This document shows, one piece after another, positions 6,414-7,767 of a stretch of 7,767 nt of DNA. The stretch is from JBBQHM01 sp038323965 (GTDB lineage Bacteria; Verrucomicrobiota; Verrucomicrobiia; Chthoniobacterales; UBA10450). The notes under the pieces were generated by a model. The model worked only from the letters and a program-made list of their open reading frames with translations. It did not search any database and was not told where the DNA came from. The stretch spans positions 1 to 7,767 of the forward strand of contig JBBQHM010000102.1 of assembly GCA_038323965.1 (NCBI GenBank), read 5' to 3'. Position 1 is the stretch's first letter, and every line of letters begins with the position of its first letter. The position numbers were made by a program, and so were the translations under genes.

Positions 6414-6520
6414 GGCAGCGAGCTAGCGTCCTAAGCTTCGGAGGGTATAGAAGTAGCCCATTGGTCTTCCATGGGACAGCCAATAATGGCGACCGCTTCC
6501 GAGCAACAGATGGGGAGAAT

Positions 6521-6690
6521 TTTGGTCGCATCTCTATCTTTGACATTTCGTGCGAGGCAATACGTCCGACGACACCCGGCTGCCCTCGCTAACCTCTGCG
6601 TCGACCTCGCATATCTGCCCGTAATTATCACGCATCGCACTTCCCGCTACGCCAACTCGATCGCTTAAAATGGTCGAGTTTGATTCACGA
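6521..6690 (+). repeat. Interspersed repeat copy R6 (core + long right module, diverged)
   Basis: A GGGGAGAATT edge precedes TTGGTCGCATCTCTATCTTT (6521-6540), then GACATTTCGTGCGAGGCAA and ACACCCGGCTGCCCTCGC. AACCTCTGCGTCGACCTCGC leads to the right module CATATCTGCCCGTAATTA (6609-6626), a hairpin at 6654-6680 and the tail GATTCACGA. The core hairpin is largely lost, while the right-module hairpin persists. The other 148 bases of the 318-base gap (6414-6731) hold nothing I can support beyond the palindrome GGAAGCTTCC at 6710-6719. Confidence 0.85.
6654..6680 (+). other. Hairpin in the right module of R6
   Basis: AACTCGATCGCT (6654-6665) pairs with AATGGTCGAGTT (6669-6680). Seven outer pairs are Watson-Crick, followed by a T-G wobble, a C-G pair, a G-T wobble, one C/A mismatch and a T-A pair. 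The wobbles hold only for RNA read from the + strand; the opposite strand would have A/C mismatches. Confidence 0.6.
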
Positions 6691-6731
6691 TTAGCGAGAG
6701 CCAAGGCCGGGAAGCTTCCAGCTCCCTGCAG

Positions 6732-7556
6732 CTAGAACTTGTAGATTAGCGCGAAGCTGGCGTTGTGCTCGGTCAACTCGGCGCTGTGCCGCGCCGGTGC
6801 ATCGATAATTCCAAAATTGCTGCTGAAAGTGACGCTTCCTAAGTCGATGTATTGGTACTGTCCGCGCGCGCTCCAATGGTCACTGATGGCGTACTGCAAA
6901 CCGCCGCCGACCATCCATCCCACGTTGGTTTCCGTCCGCCTGCCCCCTTCGACATTGCCGCTGCCACCGTCGGTAACGGTGTCTTGTCCGCGAAGGAGGC
7001 TGATTTGCTGGGCGTATTCCAAATCCGCGATTGCCAGGCCGCCCGTGATATAGGGAAGGAAACGGCCAAATGCGTAGCCTAAGCGTGGCGCCACCGTCAC
7101 GAGGTAGTGCGTCTTGAACGACTCTCTCACCCTGAACGGGTTAATCTCGGTAGTATTGGAAATGAGCCCCGTCGCGCGCGAATCCCGCGCCCAAAGATAA
7201 CCGCCAGCTGCTTCCAGACCGAACAGCCAGCAACCAAACTGCTGATTGTAGCCGATCAGCCCGCCGGCCTCCGCGCCGTCATTATCCAAATCTCCCGAGC
7301 CGAGTGATTGCACCAGGTCACGATCCTGGGGAACGCTGTTCCATAAGCCGGAGAGTTGCAGGTCAAGATCGACATTGCTTCGCTTGTATCCGCCGAAAGC
7401 GCCGAGATAAAAGCCGGTCCAGTCAAAGCAGCCGGGAACCGGCGGAGGCGCGACCTCTGCCATTTCTTTGCCAGCACCGGAGATCGCCGCGGAACCGGCG
7501 TACGCAGGCAAGGAAAACAGACACCACGTGATCAGAGCAGCAACAAACTTGTTCAT
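6732..7556 (-). CDS. Outer membrane beta-barrel protein (porin/OmpA-like, 274 aa)
   Basis: This is a small beta-barrel of the outer membrane. Residues 1-20 (MNKFVAALITWCLFSLPAYA) form a signal peptide with an Ala-Tyr-Ala cut site. A short Ala/Pro-rich linker (VAPPPVPG) precedes CFDWTGFYLGAFGGYK, the typical first strand of the 'outer membrane protein beta-barrel' family (OMP_b-brl). Alternating aromatic strands follow: AGGLIGYNQQFGCWLFGLEA, HYLVTVAPRLGYAFGRFLPY, TNVGWMVGGGLQYAISDHWS, RGQYQYIDLG. The protein ends in HNASFALIYKF, with the terminal Phe recognised by the BAM machinery, so the TAG at 6732-6734 is a real stop. About eight strands fit the length. The role may be structural or a small-solute pore; no substrate can be inferred. 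The start at 7556 is preceded by a weak GTGG. It is unlikely to share a transcript with the 5706-6413 gene, because R6 and 318 bases separate them. Confidence 0.9.
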   Translation of the reverse strand: MNKFVAALITWCLFSLPAYAGSAAISGAGKEMAEVAPPPVPGCFDWTGFYLGAFGGYKRSNVDLDLQLSGLWNSVPQDRDLVQSLGSGDLDNDGAEAGGLIGYNQQFGCWLFGLEAAGGYLWARDSRATGLISNTTEINPFRVRESFKTHYLVTVAPRLGYAFGRFLPYITGGLAIADLEYAQQISLLRGQDTVTDGGSGNVEGGRRTETNVGWMVGGGLQYAISDHWSARGQYQYIDLGSVTFSSNFGIIDAPARHSAELTEHNASFALIYKF

Positions 7557-7767
7557 TTCGCCACTTTCTAATCGATTCGCGATCGCTCAGTCAATTGCGA
7601 TCGTCCTCGCCGGTGGCGGAGGCGAAGGAGCGGCAGTGGTGTTGCAAATGGATAAAGAGCAGCGCGTTGTCGATCTGGGCTGGTGCGTGCCGACGCTGCA
7701 GCGTTGACAATGATGCTCCAAGTCGTCGCAATTAATCGCGACGTCCTTTTCGTCCATCGCTGGAGTC
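7557..7767. other. Right-edge region without a supported gene
   Basis: This region should contain the promoter of the - strand porin gene, but I see no convincing -35/-10 pair reading left. A + strand TTGACA (7704-7709) has no good -10 at the right distance. A 56-codon - strand frame (7587-7757, ATG at 7755-7757) is open from the window edge, but its Ser/Pro/Cys/Thr-rich composition looks like chance translation. Overlapping GCGATCG words occur at 7578-7602. Confidence 0.4.
7724..7750 (+). terminator. Possible weak rho-independent terminator
   Basis: CGTCGC (7724-7729) and GCGACG (7738-7743) form a 6-bp GC-rich stem with an 8-base AT-rich loop, followed by TCCTTTT. It would act on rightward transcription, but no rightward gene ending here is supported, so the call is weak. 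Confidence 0.25.

Noticed and set aside
242..6546. TTTGACA inside every repeat as a -35 promoter element
   Set aside because: The 16-18 bases downstream lead into GC-rich hairpin sequence with no -10 box. The only GATAAC-like word is about 22 bases away.
200..6690. CRISPR array
   Set aside because: The copies are long, diverged, differ in length and are separated by whole genes, with no regular short spacers.
7468..7707. 79-codon + strand frame at the right edge
   Set aside because: Its first part is antisense to the porin signal peptide, and the rest (Gly/Ala-rich) shows no family features.

Overview
The window looks like a chromosomal stretch from a moderately GC-rich Gram-negative bacterium. 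Two genes need an outer membrane or periplasm: a beta-barrel porin ending in the classic terminal Phe, and a lipoprotein with a lipobox. The porin (Pro-rich linker, then a CFDWTGFY motif) and the secreted oligopeptidase B recall soil Verrucomicrobiota of the Chthoniobacterales type. That placement is recollection of family style, not a search result.

Left half (1-2976, all on the + strand) reads as an accessory or DNA-processing region. It holds the C-terminal end of an Mrr-type restriction endonuclease (2-166), a small unknown protein (372-722), a BamE/SmpA-like lipoprotein (894-1208), an HNH endonuclease gene broken by two in-frame amber codons (1307-2374), and, 2 bp later, a protein with uracil-DNA-glycosylase-like motifs (2377-2976). 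Right half (3224-7556, all on the - strand) holds a secreted oligopeptidase B with an intact Ser/Asp/His triad (3224-5377), an unrecognised conserved-looking protein (5706-6413) and an OmpA/porin-type outer membrane beta-barrel (6732-7556). The last 211 bases hold no gene I can support.

The most notable feature is a modular repeat family. One copy sits in each of the six gaps between neighbouring genes or gene pairs from 166 to 6732, and all six are in the same orientation. The core contains a small GC-rich hairpin and starts near GGGGTCACATCC. Copies R1 and R2 carry an additional left module. R5 and R6 carry an additional right module ending in a 27-base hairpin and flank the unknown 5706-6413 gene as direct repeats. 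The family behaves like REP/MITE-type non-autonomous elements, though the gene-then-repeat layout on the left also resembles a cassette array.

The second notable feature is the HNH gene. Its frame stays open from 1307 to 2374 except for TAG at codons 118 and 264. HNH-family sequence resumes at once in the same frame after each stop. TAG also ends the porin and oligopeptidase B genes here, so genome-wide recoding is unlikely and a young pseudogene is the best reading. The HNH + UDG-like pair next to Mrr is the best candidate for an undescribed DNA-targeting or defence module, but that is inference from context.
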